Assembly (NCBI GenBank): GCA_963702705.1
Contig: CAVPDR010000002.1
Location: 62,001-126,000 of the forward strand
DNA: 64,000 nt
Reading direction: 5' to 3'
From: VRUE01 sp963702705
Lineage (GTDB): Bacteria; Actinomycetota; Thermoleophilia; Solirubrobacterales; 70-9
Under the pieces are notes generated by a model. The model made no database searches and was not told the DNA's origin. It saw only the letters and a list, made by a program, of their open reading frames with translations. Shown in pieces: positions 16,844-24,732 of the stretch. The position numbers and the translations under genes were made by a program. The first letter of the stretch is position 1. Each line of letters begins with the position of its first letter.

Positions 16844-17577
16844 TGGAGCTGCGGCTGCTGGCGCTCTACCCCGAGCAGATGAACATCTACGCCGACCGCG
16901 GCAACATCATCTTCCTGCAGCGGCGCTGCGAGTGGCGGGGCATCGGCTTCTCCTACGCCGCTTCCGGTCCCGGCGAGCGCTTCGACCCAGGCGCCCACGA
17001 CTTCCTCTACATCGGCGGCGGCCAGGACCGCGACCAGCGAGCGGTCGCCGCCGACATGGTCGAGAGCAAGCGCGAGGCGCTGAGCGCCGCCGCGGGGGAC
17101 GGAGCCGTCGTGCTCGCGGTCTGCGGCGGCTACCAGCTGCTCGGCCACAGTTACGAGCTCGGCGAGGAGCGCCTGCCCGGCCTCGGCCTCGCCGACCTGG
17201 AGACCGTGCGCAAGCCGGGCCCGCGGCTGATCGGCAACGTTGCGATCGAGGTCGATCTCGGTGACGGCCCGAGCACCCTCGCCGGCTTCGAGAACCACGG
17301 CGGGCGCACCCACCTCGGCCCCGACGCGAAGCCGCTGGGCCGCGTGCTGAAGGGGTTCGGCAACAACGGCGAGGACCGCCTCGAGGGCGTCCATCGCGAC
17401 AACCTGATCGGCACCTACCTGCACGGGCCCCTTCTGCCCAAGAACGTCTGGCTCGCCGACCACTTGATCGCCCTCGCCCTGGAGCGCCGCTACGGGAGTC
17501 GGCCGGAGCTGGATCCGCTGGACGACACCCTCGATCGCGCCGCTCACGAGTCCGCCCGCCGGGCGGCGCTCGCCTGA
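16843..17577 (+). CDS. gatD: Lipid II isoglutaminyl synthase, glutaminase subunit GatD
   Basis: 244 residues of the CobB/CobQ-type glutamine amidotransferase family. Catalytic Cys is in LAVCGGYQLLG (about residue 93) and catalytic His in GTYLHGPLLPKN (about residue 189). GatD hydrolyses glutamine and channels ammonia to MurT for lipid II amidation. The N-terminal ALYPEQMNIYADRGN is typical of GatD rather than cobyric acid synthase. It ends 3 nt before the convergent dut stop. Confidence 0.92.
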   Translation: MELRLLALYPEQMNIYADRGNIIFLQRRCEWRGIGFSYAASGPGERFDPGAHDFLYIGGGQDRDQRAVAADMVESKREALSAAAGDGAVVLAVCGGYQLLGHSYELGEERLPGLGLADLETVRKPGPRLIGNVAIEVDLGDGPSTLAGFENHGGRTHLGPDAKPLGRVLKGFGNNGEDRLEGVHRDNLIGTYLHGPLLPKNVWLADHLIALALERRYGSRPELDPLDDTLDRAAHESARRAALA

Positions 17578-17580
17578 GCT

Positions 17581-18012
17581 TCAGCGCCCGCTGGAGCCGA
17601 AACCCCCGTCGCCGCGAGCGGACTCGGCGAGCGCGGCCGTCTCAACAGGATCGGCGATCACGACCGGCGAGATCACCAGCTGGGCGATGCGGTCGCCGGG
17701 CTCGACCCGGAAGGTCTCGGCCGGGTCGGTATTGAGCAGCAGCACCCGAAGCTCGCCGCGGTAGCCGGAGTCGATTAGCCCGGGGGCATTGACCAGGGCG
17801 ATCCCATGCTTCTTCGCCAAGCCCGACCTGGGCAGCACCAGCCCGGCGTGCCCCTCCGGAATCTCCACGGCAACCCCGGTCCCGACGCTCCAGCGCTCCC
17901 CCGGTCCGATGTGAGCGGCCTCGCAGGCATACAGGTCGAGCCCGGCATCGCCCTCGTGCGCGCGGGTCGGCAGTACGGCACCCTCCACAAGCTTTGCGAC
18001 CGCAAGTTGCAC
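17581..18012 (-). CDS. dut: dUTP diphosphatase
   Basis: 143 residues, the usual size of trimeric dUTPase. All five motifs are present: GDAGLDLY, PRSGLAKKHG, GLIDSGYRGEL, GDRIAQLVI, and the C-terminal RGDGGFGSSG that closes over the site. The start is the GTG at 18012; the longer open frame upstream is an hflX shadow. It removes dUTP and supplies dUMP for thymidylate. It lies 10 nt downstream of the hflX stop, so the two are probably cotranscribed. Confidence 0.93.
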   Translation of the reverse strand: MQLAVAKLVEGAVLPTRAHEGDAGLDLYACEAAHIGPGERWSVGTGVAVEIPEGHAGLVLPRSGLAKKHGIALVNAPGLIDSGYRGELRVLLLNTDPAETFRVEPGDRIAQLVISPVVIADPVETAALAESARGDGGFGSSGR

Positions 18013-18022
18013 GGACGCAACC

Positions 18023-19348
18023 CTAGACGACGGCGAGATCGCTGAACCGGTGCAGCTCGGCCACCGGAACCTTGGCGCGGACCAGCACGCCATCGTCACG
18101 CTCGGTCCGCTCCAGGTCCCCCGCGACCTCGTGCAGTTCGTGCAGGCGCCCGCCTTCTGCGTAGGGCACCAGCAGCTCGATCTCCGCCAGGGTGTCCTCG
18201 AAGGCCTTCTCGATCCGTTGGCGCAGCTGGTCCAGGCCGCTCCCGGCGAGGGCCGAGACCTGGACCGCGTCGGGATGGCGCAGCAGGACTTCGCGCCGCT
18301 CCTCCTCACCCAGCAGGTCGGCCTTGTTGAGGACCAGCAGCCGCGGCCCCTCCCCCGCACCGATCTCCTCCAGCACCTCGTCGACGGCGCGCATGTCGGC
18401 GGCCTGTCTCTGCTCCGAGGAGGAGGCGTCGACGACGTGGAGGATCAGATCGGCGAGCACGGTCTCCTCCAGCGTCGCCTTGAATGCCTCGACCAGCTGA
18501 TGCGGCAGCTTCTCGATGAAGCCGACGGTGTCGGTCAGCAGGTAGTCGCGGCCGGAGAGCTCGAGGCTGCGGGTGGTCGGGTCGAGCGTGTGGAAGAGCC
18601 TGTCGCCGACACCGACCTCGGCACCTGTCAGCGCGTTGAGAAGGGTCGACTTGCCTGCGTTGGTGTAGCCGGCGAGGGCGACGCGGGGTAGCGAGGAGCT
18701 CTCCCGCCGCGCCCGCATCACGCCGCGGTTGCGCTCGAGCCGGACCAGGCGCCGGCGCAGCGCGGCGATCCGGTTGCGGGCGAGGCGGCGGTCGGTCTCG
18801 ATCTGGCTCTCGCCCGGTCCCCTGGTGCCGATGCCGCCGTCCATCCTCCCGGCGCCGAGCCGCTCGAGGTGCGTCCACAGCCCACGCATGCGGGCCATGT
18901 TGTATTCGAGCTGGGCAAGCTCGACCTGCAGCTTGCCCTCGGCGGAGTGGGCGTGGTCGGCGAAGATGTCGAGGATCACGGCGGTACGGTCGATCACCGG
19001 AACGCCCAGCGCCTCCTCGAGGTTGCGCTCCTGGCGCGGCGCCAGCTCGTCGTCGCAGGCGACGAGGTTGGCGTCGCAGGCGGCGATCTGCTCCTTCAGC
19101 TCGGTCAGCTTGCCGCGGCCGACGTAGCGGTCCGGGTCGGGCTTCTCGCGCTGCTGCACCGCCTCGCCCGCGGTGGCGACGCCGGCGGTGCGCAGCAGCT
19201 CCTTCAGCTCGGCGAGCGGATCGCCCTCCTCCTTGCCCGAGGTGATGCCGATCGCGAGCGCCCGCTGGCGCGCCCGCGGGTTGGCGACGCCGGCCCCGTT
19301 GGCCTTGTGGCGGCTCTCCGCCTTGCGCCCGTTTCTCGATCGTTCCAC
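18023..19348 (-). CDS. hflX: Ribosome-associated GTPase HflX
   Basis: About 441 residues from the GTG at 19348; the open frame extends further only through the opposite-strand epimerase promoter. The N-terminal HflX domain includes DPDRYVGRGKL and a helical linker (QLEYNMARMRGLW). The G domain has GYTNAGKSTLLN (G1), DTVGFI (G3) and LNKADL (G4). HflX splits stalled or stress-inactivated 70S ribosomes. It is divergent from the epimerase at 19395, sharing a 46-nt promoter region. A downstream start a few codons in cannot be excluded. Confidence 0.9.
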   Translation of the reverse strand: MERSRNGRKAESRHKANGAGVANPRARQRALAIGITSGKEEGDPLAELKELLRTAGVATAGEAVQQREKPDPDRYVGRGKLTELKEQIAACDANLVACDDELAPRQERNLEEALGVPVIDRTAVILDIFADHAHSAEGKLQVELAQLEYNMARMRGLWTHLERLGAGRMDGGIGTRGPGESQIETDRRLARNRIAALRRRLVRLERNRGVMRARRESSSLPRVALAGYTNAGKSTLLNALTGAEVGVGDRLFHTLDPTTRSLELSGRDYLLTDTVGFIEKLPHQLVEAFKATLEETVLADLILHVVDASSSEQRQAADMRAVDEVLEEIGAGEGPRLLVLNKADLLGEEERREVLLRHPDAVQVSALAGSGLDQLRQRIEKAFEDTLAEIELLVPYAEGGRLHELHEVAGDLERTERDDGVLVRAKVPVAELHRFSDLAVV

Positions 19349-19394
19349 TTGGTCCGATTGTAGGGCCGGTCCTTGTGCAGATAGGCTTACCGCC

Positions 19395-20390
19395 GTGAAG
19401 GTCTTCGTCACGGGAGGAACGGGGTTCATCGGCGGCGAGGTCGTGCGCCAGCTGCGCGCCCGTGGCGACGAGGTCGCCTGCCTGGTGCGGACACCCGCGA
19501 AAGCGACGAAGCTCACCGAGCTGGGCTGCGAGCTGGTCAGCGGCGACCTAGGCGACGCCGAGGCGCTGCGCAAAGGCATGGAGGGCTGCGACGCCCTGAT
19601 CCACGCCGCGGCGATGTACGAGGTCGGCATCCCGGCCAAGCAGCACCCGGCGATGTACGAGGCCAACGTCCGCGGCACCGAGGGGGTTCTGCAGGCCGCA
19701 CTCGAGGCCAAGGTCGGCAAGGTCGTCTACGTCTCCACCGTCGGCATCTTCGGCAACACCCACGGCAAGACGGTCGACGAGACCTACGAGCACCCGGGCA
19801 AGGAATTCACCTCCTACTACGAGGAGACCAAGCTCGAGGCGCACAAGATCGCGAAACGGATGATGGCCGAGGACGGCCTCCCAGGCGTGATCGTCCAGCC
19901 CGGCGGCGTCTACGGCCCCGGCGACACCTCGCAGGTCGCCGACCTGCTCAGCGAATTCTTCGCCGGCCGCCTCTTCCTGCTGCCCTTCCCAGACCTCGGC
20001 ATTTGCCTCACACACGTCGAAGACATCGCTGGCGGCATCCTCCTAGCCCTCGACAGGGGCAAGGTCGGTGAGACCTATGTGATTAGTGGCCCGGCGACAA
20101 CGATGCGGGAGGCGATTGAGACGATCGCTGGCCTCAGCGGCCGTAAGGCTCCCAAGCGCTCGATGCCGACGCCGCTGATCAAGGCGATGACGCCCTTCGG
20201 GCCTCTGGTCGGCAAGCTGATGGGCCAACCACCGAACCTTCGCGAGCTGATCTCTTCGGCTGATGGCGTCACCTTCTGGGCCAGCTACGAGAAGGCTGGC
20301 CGCGAGCTTGGCTACGCGCCCCGCGGGATGGACGAGGGGATGCGGCAGACGCTTGAAAAGGATGAGCGCTTTCCCGATCCGGCTGCGTGA
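19395..20390 (+). CDS. NAD-dependent epimerase/dehydratase (extended SDR)
   Basis: 331 residues from GTG. The N-terminal GGTGFIGG is the extended-SDR cofactor loop; SGDLGDAEAL, STVGIFG and YYEETK (catalytic Tyr-x3-Lys) follow. The closest recognisable group is dihydroflavonol reductase/hopanoid-associated sugar epimerase-like proteins; the substrate is uncertain. A perfect 26-bp inverted repeat starts right after its stop. Divergent from hflX. Confidence 0.82.
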   Translation: MKVFVTGGTGFIGGEVVRQLRARGDEVACLVRTPAKATKLTELGCELVSGDLGDAEALRKGMEGCDALIHAAAMYEVGIPAKQHPAMYEANVRGTEGVLQAALEAKVGKVVYVSTVGIFGNTHGKTVDETYEHPGKEFTSYYEETKLEAHKIAKRMMAEDGLPGVIVQPGGVYGPGDTSQVADLLSEFFAGRLFLLPFPDLGICLTHVEDIAGGILLALDRGKVGETYVISGPATTMREAIETIAGLSGRKAPKRSMPTPLIKAMTPFGPLVGKLMGQPPNLRELISSADGVTFWASYEKAGRELGYAPRGMDEGMRQTLEKDERFPDPAA

Positions 20391-20456
20391 GGGAGTCGGG
20401 GGAGGGTCTCCCAGAGCAACAGCGGGGAGGCTCTGGGAGACCCTCCCCCGACTCCC
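20391..20456. repeat. Perfect 26-bp inverted repeat (intergenic palindromic element)
   Basis: Arms 20391-20416 and 20431-20456 are exact reverse complements, separated by a 14-nt spacer (CAACAGCGGGGAGG). The element begins at the base after the epimerase stop and ends 16 nt before the next ATG. It can form a very stable RNA hairpin, but no T-run follows, so it is not a canonical intrinsic terminator. It belongs with the other long inverted repeats in this window by position and architecture, though its spacer differs from the shared-core pair at 21.3 and 25.5 kb. Confidence 0.9.
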
Positions 20457-20472
20457 CTAGGCTGCCTCACCC

Positions 20473-21318
20473 ATGCGCGTAATCGATGTAAAGCACCTCG
20501 GCCGGGAACACGTAATCGGCTGCTGGGAGGTCGACGGACTGCTGGTCGACCCCGGGCCGCAGTCCTCAATGGAGGCGCTGTTGGAGGCTCTTGGCGAAGA
20601 GGAGCCGCGCGCCATCCTGTTGACCCATATCCACCTCGATCACGCTGCCGCGACCGGAGCCCTGGTCAGGCGCTGGCCCGAGCTCAAGGTCTACGTGCAT
20701 GAGCGTGGCGCGCGGCACCTGATCGATCCCTCGAAGCTCCTTGCCAGCGCCGAGCGCCTCTACGGCGATCGGATGGAATACCTCTGGGGCGAGATCGTGC
20801 CGGTGCCGGAGGCAAACGTGAAGTCGCTCGCCGGCGGCGAGGACGTGTTCGGCATGCGCGTCGCCTACACACCGGGCCACGCCTCGCACCACGTCTGTTA
20901 CTTCCACGAGGAGAGCGGGACCGCTTTCGTCGGCGACGTCGCCGCGGTCCGCATCCCCCCGTCGGAGCTGATCGTGCCGCCGACGCCACCGCCCGACATC
21001 GACATCGAGATCTGGCTCGAGTCGATCGCGATCGTCGAGTCCTGGCGCCCGGAGCGCCTCGCCCTCACCCACTTCGGCGCGATCGAGAGCCCAATCGAGC
21101 ATCTCGAGCTCGTCCGCCGGCGCCTGCGCGAAGAGGCCGACCTGGCCCGCGATCTCTCGGAGGTCGACTATGAGCAGCACCACCGCCGGCTCGTTACCGA
21201 AAGCGTGGATCCCGAGACAGCAGACGAGCTAATTCAATGCGTCCCGCCTCAGTACCAATGGCGCGGCCTGAACCGCTATTGGCAGAAGCAAGGGGAGGCT
21301 CAGACGCCATCCCGGTAG
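20473..21318 (+). CDS. Metallo-beta-lactamase fold hydrolase
   Basis: 281 residues. The metal-binding signature THIHLDH is followed by TPGHASHH, GDVAAV and a late His (THFGAIE). It resembles glyoxalase II-like or cyclase-type MBL hydrolases; the substrate is unknown. The last codons (EAQTPSR and stop) lie in the left arm of a palindromic element at 21303-21416, so its natural C-terminus has probably been altered by that element. It converges on dapL. Confidence 0.82.
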   Translation: MRVIDVKHLGREHVIGCWEVDGLLVDPGPQSSMEALLEALGEEEPRAILLTHIHLDHAAATGALVRRWPELKVYVHERGARHLIDPSKLLASAERLYGDRMEYLWGEIVPVPEANVKSLAGGEDVFGMRVAYTPGHASHHVCYFHEESGTAFVGDVAAVRIPPSELIVPPTPPPDIDIEIWLESIAIVESWRPERLALTHFGAIESPIEHLELVRRRLREEADLARDLSEVDYEQHHRRLVTESVDPETADELIQCVPPQYQWRGLNRYWQKQGEAQTPSR

Positions 21319-21416
21319 GGGTGGAACGTCTTGTACTTTTTCGTCGTGAGCTAGAGGCGTCAGCCCAATCACGCTCCACCGAAAAAGTTAAGTGGAACCC
21401 CTGCCGGGATGGCGTC
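21303..21416. repeat. Nested palindromic element, core type copy 1
   Basis: Outer arms 21303-21322 and 21397-21416 (20 bp, one G-T wobble). Inner arms ACTTTTTCG (21335-21343) and CGAAAAAGT (21380-21388), with CTTGTACTTTTTCG on the left. The left arm contains the stop of the MBL gene, and the right arm ends directly beside the dapL stop at 21417, so it may work as a bidirectional terminator for the convergent pair. The inner core is nearly the same as in the element at 25473-25584, but the outer arms are unrelated. Confidence 0.85.
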
Positions 21417-22586
21417 TCAGGTCAGGTATTTCCGCATCCGCTCGACCGCCTCGGCGATGCGCTCGTCGGGGGTGGTGAGCGAGATGCGGAAGAAGCCCTC
21501 GCCGCTGGGACCGTACATCGATCCCGGCGAGACGACGACGGCCGCCTCTTCGAGCACGAGCTCGGCGAAGGAGGTCGAGGTGTGGCCCTCGGGGACGGGC
21601 GCCCAGACGTAGATCGTGCTCTTCGGCGAGTTGACCTCGACGCCGATCTCACGCAGGGCGCCGACGACCAGGTCACGCCGGCGGACGTAGGTTTCGTTCA
21701 TCCGCTCCAGCGGGCCACTCGGCCCCTGCAGGGCGGCGACGCCGGCCATCTGCACCGCCTCGAAGAGGCCTGAGTCGATGTTGGTCTTCAGCCGCCAGTA
21801 GGTCTGCACCGCGTCGGCGTTGCCGAGGATCGCCGCGCAGCGCCAGCCGGTCATGTTGAAGCCCTTGGAGAGTGAGAAGACTTCGACCCCGACCTCCTTT
21901 GCCCCCGGCGTGGCGAGGAAGCTCGGCGCGACGTATCCGTCGTAGGTCGTCTCCGAGTAGGCGTTGTCGTGGACGACGAGGATCTCGTGCTCGCGGGCGA
22001 AGGAGACGACCATCTCGAAGAATCCCTCGGGGACGACGGCGCCGGTCGGGTTGTTGGGGTAGTTGAGGAACATCAGCCGCGCCTTGGCGGCGACGTCGGC
22101 GGGAACCGCGCTGAGGTCGGGCGCGAAGCCCAGCTCGGGCAGCAGCGGCAGCAGCTCGGGCGTCGCGCCGGCGAGGATCGGGCCGCCGGTATAAACGGGG
22201 TAGCCGGGGTCTGAAGCGAGGGCGACTCCGCCCGGGTCAAGGAAGGCGAAGCAGAGGTTGTAGATGCACTCCTTGGCGCCGATCGCCGGGATCACCTCGC
22301 TTTCGGGATCGATCTCGACCCCGAAGCGGCGATCGTAGAAATCGGCGAAGGCCTGGCGGAACTCCTCGCGGCCGCGGTTGCTCGGGTACTTCTGGTTGCC
22401 GTTCTCGGCGACCGCCTCCTGCATCGCGGCGACGATGTGGCGGTAGGTCGGTTCGTCCGGATCGCCGATGCCGAGGCTGATCACGTCGATGCCGGCGGCG
22501 CGCTTGTCGGCGATCCGCCGCTCCAGCTCCTGGAACATGTAGGGAGGCATCGCCTCCAGGCGCACGGACGGATCGGAAATTGACAT
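21417..22586 (-). CDS. dapL: LL-diaminopimelate aminotransferase family protein (DapL)
   Basis: 389 residues, fold type I PLP aminotransferase. Features: LGIGDPDEPTY at the N-terminus, NYPNNPTGAV (PLP phosphate and Asn), a Tyr/Asp pair in VVHDNAYSETTYDG, and the PLP lysine in FSLSKGFNMTGWR. DapL converts tetrahydrodipicolinate directly to LL-2,6-diaminopimelate. The assignment is backed by adjacency to dapF (12 nt upstream) and by dapA and dapB elsewhere in the window, with no dapC/D/E seen. A general aspartate aminotransferase is the alternative. Confidence 0.82.
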   Translation of the reverse strand: MSISDPSVRLEAMPPYMFQELERRIADKRAAGIDVISLGIGDPDEPTYRHIVAAMQEAVAENGNQKYPSNRGREEFRQAFADFYDRRFGVEIDPESEVIPAIGAKECIYNLCFAFLDPGGVALASDPGYPVYTGGPILAGATPELLPLLPELGFAPDLSAVPADVAAKARLMFLNYPNNPTGAVVPEGFFEMVVSFAREHEILVVHDNAYSETTYDGYVAPSFLATPGAKEVGVEVFSLSKGFNMTGWRCAAILGNADAVQTYWRLKTNIDSGLFEAVQMAGVAALQGPSGPLERMNETYVRRRDLVVGALREIGVEVNSPKSTIYVWAPVPEGHTSTSFAELVLEEAAVVVSPGSMYGPSGEGFFRISLTTPDERIAEAVERMRKYLT

Positions 22587-22598
22587 CGGCGCGGAAAT

Positions 22599-23444
22599 CT
22601 AGCCGTCCAGCGCGGCGAGCGCGGCGAGCATCTCGGCCGAGAGCTCGCCGGAGCAGATCGGCTCGGCCCAGCCGCTCAGGGTGACGTTCAGATCCGCAGA
22701 GATCTCGACCTCGAGCTCTCCACCGTCGAGCTCGACCGTGATCGGGCTCGGGGCGCCGTTGAGGAAGGCCGTTATCGCGGCTCCGCTGGCGCCGGTCCCG
22801 GAGGAAAGCGTCTCCCCCACGCCGCGCTCGAAGATCCGCGCCCGCACCAGGCTGCCGTCGACGGAGAAGAAGGAGACGTTGGTCCGGTTGGGGAAGAGCG
22901 CGTTGCCTTCGATCGGCGGACCGATCTCGCTGAGGTCAAGCTCCTCCAGTCCCTCGGCAATTTGGATCGCGCACTGGGGGTTGCCGATCGAGACGTGCTG
23001 GAAGGCCCACTCGCGGCCGGCGGCGTCGAGCCTGCCCGTCCCGTCGGGACCGCCCGAGGGAAAGTCTTTGGAAGCCGTCGCGGCGCGGCCCATCTCGACC
23101 GAGCAGCTCCGCTCGGAGGTAATCGTCGGCGTGACCGGCCCGGCAACGGTGAGGATCGAGAACCTTTCGGCGTCGGTCCAGCCGCTGCGGCGCAGGTAGA
23201 GAATCGCCTCCCGCGCCCCATTGCCGGACAGCTCGGCTTCGGAGCCGTCGGGGTTGAAAATTCGCAGCGAGGCAACGTATTCGGGGTCCTCGTTGCGCCC
23301 GAGCAGCAGCACTCCATCGGAACCGAGCCCGAAATGCGGATCGCAGAGTCTCCGCACCCGCTCCGCCGTCAGCTCCCATGGGAGCGCTTCCGCCTCGAGG
23401 ATCACGTAGTCGTTGCCCAGTGCCTGCCACTTCTCGAATCGCAC
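22599..23444 (-). CDS. dapF: Diaminopimelate epimerase homologue lacking both catalytic cysteines
   Basis: 281 residues with the two-lobed DapF fold. Landmarks: KWQALGNDYVI, FGLGSDG, IFNPDGSEAELSGNG, SIGNPQC and GVGETLSSGTGAS. The two cysteines that act as general acid/base in canonical DapF are absent: position 79 is Glu (GNGARE instead of GNGxRC) and position 215 is Ser (SSGTGA instead of ACGTGA). The rest of the substrate pocket is kept and it sits next to dapL, so it still looks like part of lysine/peptidoglycan synthesis. Whether it is an active epimerase is open. Confidence 0.85.
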   Translation of the reverse strand: MRFEKWQALGNDYVILEAEALPWELTAERVRRLCDPHFGLGSDGVLLLGRNEDPEYVASLRIFNPDGSEAELSGNGAREAILYLRRSGWTDAERFSILTVAGPVTPTITSERSCSVEMGRAATASKDFPSGGPDGTGRLDAAGREWAFQHVSIGNPQCAIQIAEGLEELDLSEIGPPIEGNALFPNRTNVSFFSVDGSLVRARIFERGVGETLSSGTGASGAAITAFLNGAPSPITVELDGGELEVEISADLNVTLSGWAEPICSGELSAEMLAALAALDG

Positions 23445-23502
23445 CCGGCAAGCCTATCGGCGCGCCGTCACGGCCCGACGAGGACTCCACCCGGTTCTAA
23501 GC

Positions 23503-24705
23503 TCACGCCCGCTCGAACCAGAGCGGTTTCGGGGTGATGAATTCGAGTTTTCCGCCGACGATTTCCATGTTTCCGCAGCCGCCGCCCAGTTGGAAGAAGA
23601 AAAGGCTTTTCAGGTCCATCGTCGCCGGGCTTCCGCCTCTGGCCAGGCGGACCAGGAATTCCCTCTCGAATTCGCAGTTGGCGCCGCCGGTGCAGTTCAG
23701 CATTTCCAGCGCCGGATGGCCGGCGCCCCCCGAGGACCCTGTTACGACGGCATTTCCGGCACTGCCGTCGATGGCTTCGATTTCCAGTGTCCACGGCAGC
23801 CGCAAAGCTTTGGTTTCTTCGCATGGGCCGCAGGTCGTCAGTTTCCATTCAGTGATCGTCGCCAGCATCGGCGCTGCGATCGTGCTGATCGTCCCTTTGA
23901 TCACGGAATTGGGGCAGGTGTCTTCCACGCTGCCGTTCCATTCCATTTCGATCCCGGCGCCGGTCACTTTGGCTTCGAAGGCCTGCGGGGTGGCATACCT
24001 ATCGGCGACCGCGCATAAGTTGTTCTGCACTTTGCAGGGGACGGTTGCCGGGGTCGGCTGCGCGGCCTGGTACGCCGTCCCCCCGCCCGGCTGCTGGAAC
24101 GTGTAGGCGGCGGTCAGGGTGACTTCCGCCGGGCAGAGTCCGGCGGTGCGTTTGAGCGCGGCTTTGGAGGCTTCGGCCACCGCTGGTTTGCCACCGCTGA
24201 ACGCCAGCGAGAGTTTCGCCGTGCCGTAGGTGCATTTGCCCACGGCGCACCCTTCGACCGTGAGGCTCGGTTCTTTTTCGATCGCGCTGACGTCCAAGCT
24301 GCCGTTGCCTCCGCTGGAGGCGGTCATCAGGGTTTTGTAAGGAAGGTTCGCCGCCGAGGCTTTCGTGCAGGAGCCTTTGCAGCCGGAGAAGCTGAGTGCG
24401 GTGACTTTCCCGGTCAGCCCTTTTTTGAGCCCGAGGTCTTCGCCGGAGACCAGGGTCATGCTCGATTCGCATTTGACTTCGAATTCGGTGCCGACGAGCT
24501 TCGCTTCTTTGGCTGCGGCTTTGAATTCCTGGCCTTCGGGATAGAGGGCGCGGCAGCTGACCGCTTCCAAGACGACTTCGGGTTCGTCTTCGCAGAGCAC
24601 GTCCGCCGAGGCGGTGCTCGTCGCGCTCATCGCGATCGCTATGGCAATAGGAAAGACAAGCCAGATGAGCGTTCTAGGACGTGACATTAAACGTACCAAT
24701 ACCAT
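23503..24705 (-). CDS. Secreted Cys-rich protein, two-module form 1
   Basis: 400 residues (or 394 from the Met at 24687). The signal peptide is LIWLVFPIAIAIAMS ending near TASADV. Two copies of the family module can be seen: the first with CESSMTL, SFSGCKGSC and LPYKT; the second with LTTCGPCEETKALRLPW, then CTGGANCEFERE and GGGCGNMEIVGG. Eighteen or so cysteines suggest many disulfides. It is related to the gene at 36099 and, through the C...C...LPW block, to the single-module proteins at 2-6 kb. Function unknown. Confidence 0.75.
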   Translation of the reverse strand: MVLVRLMSRPRTLIWLVFPIAIAIAMSATSTASADVLCEDEPEVVLEAVSCRALYPEGQEFKAAAKEAKLVGTEFEVKCESSMTLVSGEDLGLKKGLTGKVTALSFSGCKGSCTKASAANLPYKTLMTASSGGNGSLDVSAIEKEPSLTVEGCAVGKCTYGTAKLSLAFSGGKPAVAEASKAALKRTAGLCPAEVTLTAAYTFQQPGGGTAYQAAQPTPATVPCKVQNNLCAVADRYATPQAFEAKVTGAGIEMEWNGSVEDTCPNSVIKGTISTIAAPMLATITEWKLTTCGPCEETKALRLPWTLEIEAIDGSAGNAVVTGSSGGAGHPALEMLNCTGGANCEFEREFLVRLARGGSPATMDLKSLFFFQLGGGCGNMEIVGGKLEFITPKPLWFERA

Positions 24706-24713
24706 TTCTTGTC

Positions 24714-24725
24714 ATTATAAGTCAA
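24714..24725 (-). promoter_or_regulatory. AT-rich promoter of the two-module secreted protein
   Basis: On the reverse strand the sequence reads TTGACTTATAATGACAAG. It contains a perfect TATAAT (24719-24714) immediately preceded by TTGACT. If TATAAT is the -10, transcription would begin within a few bases of the ATG at 24705, giving a nearly leaderless message. If TTGACT is the -35, the -10 would be a weaker TATTGG and the Met at 24687 would be the likely start. This stretch stands out as strongly AT-rich against its surroundings. Confidence 0.5.
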
Positions 24726-24732
24726 GAAAATC

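Noticed and set aside
19349..19720. A 124-residue N-terminal extension of HflX
   Set aside because: It runs through the divergent epimerase coding region and shows only low-complexity Ser/Ala/Arg text.
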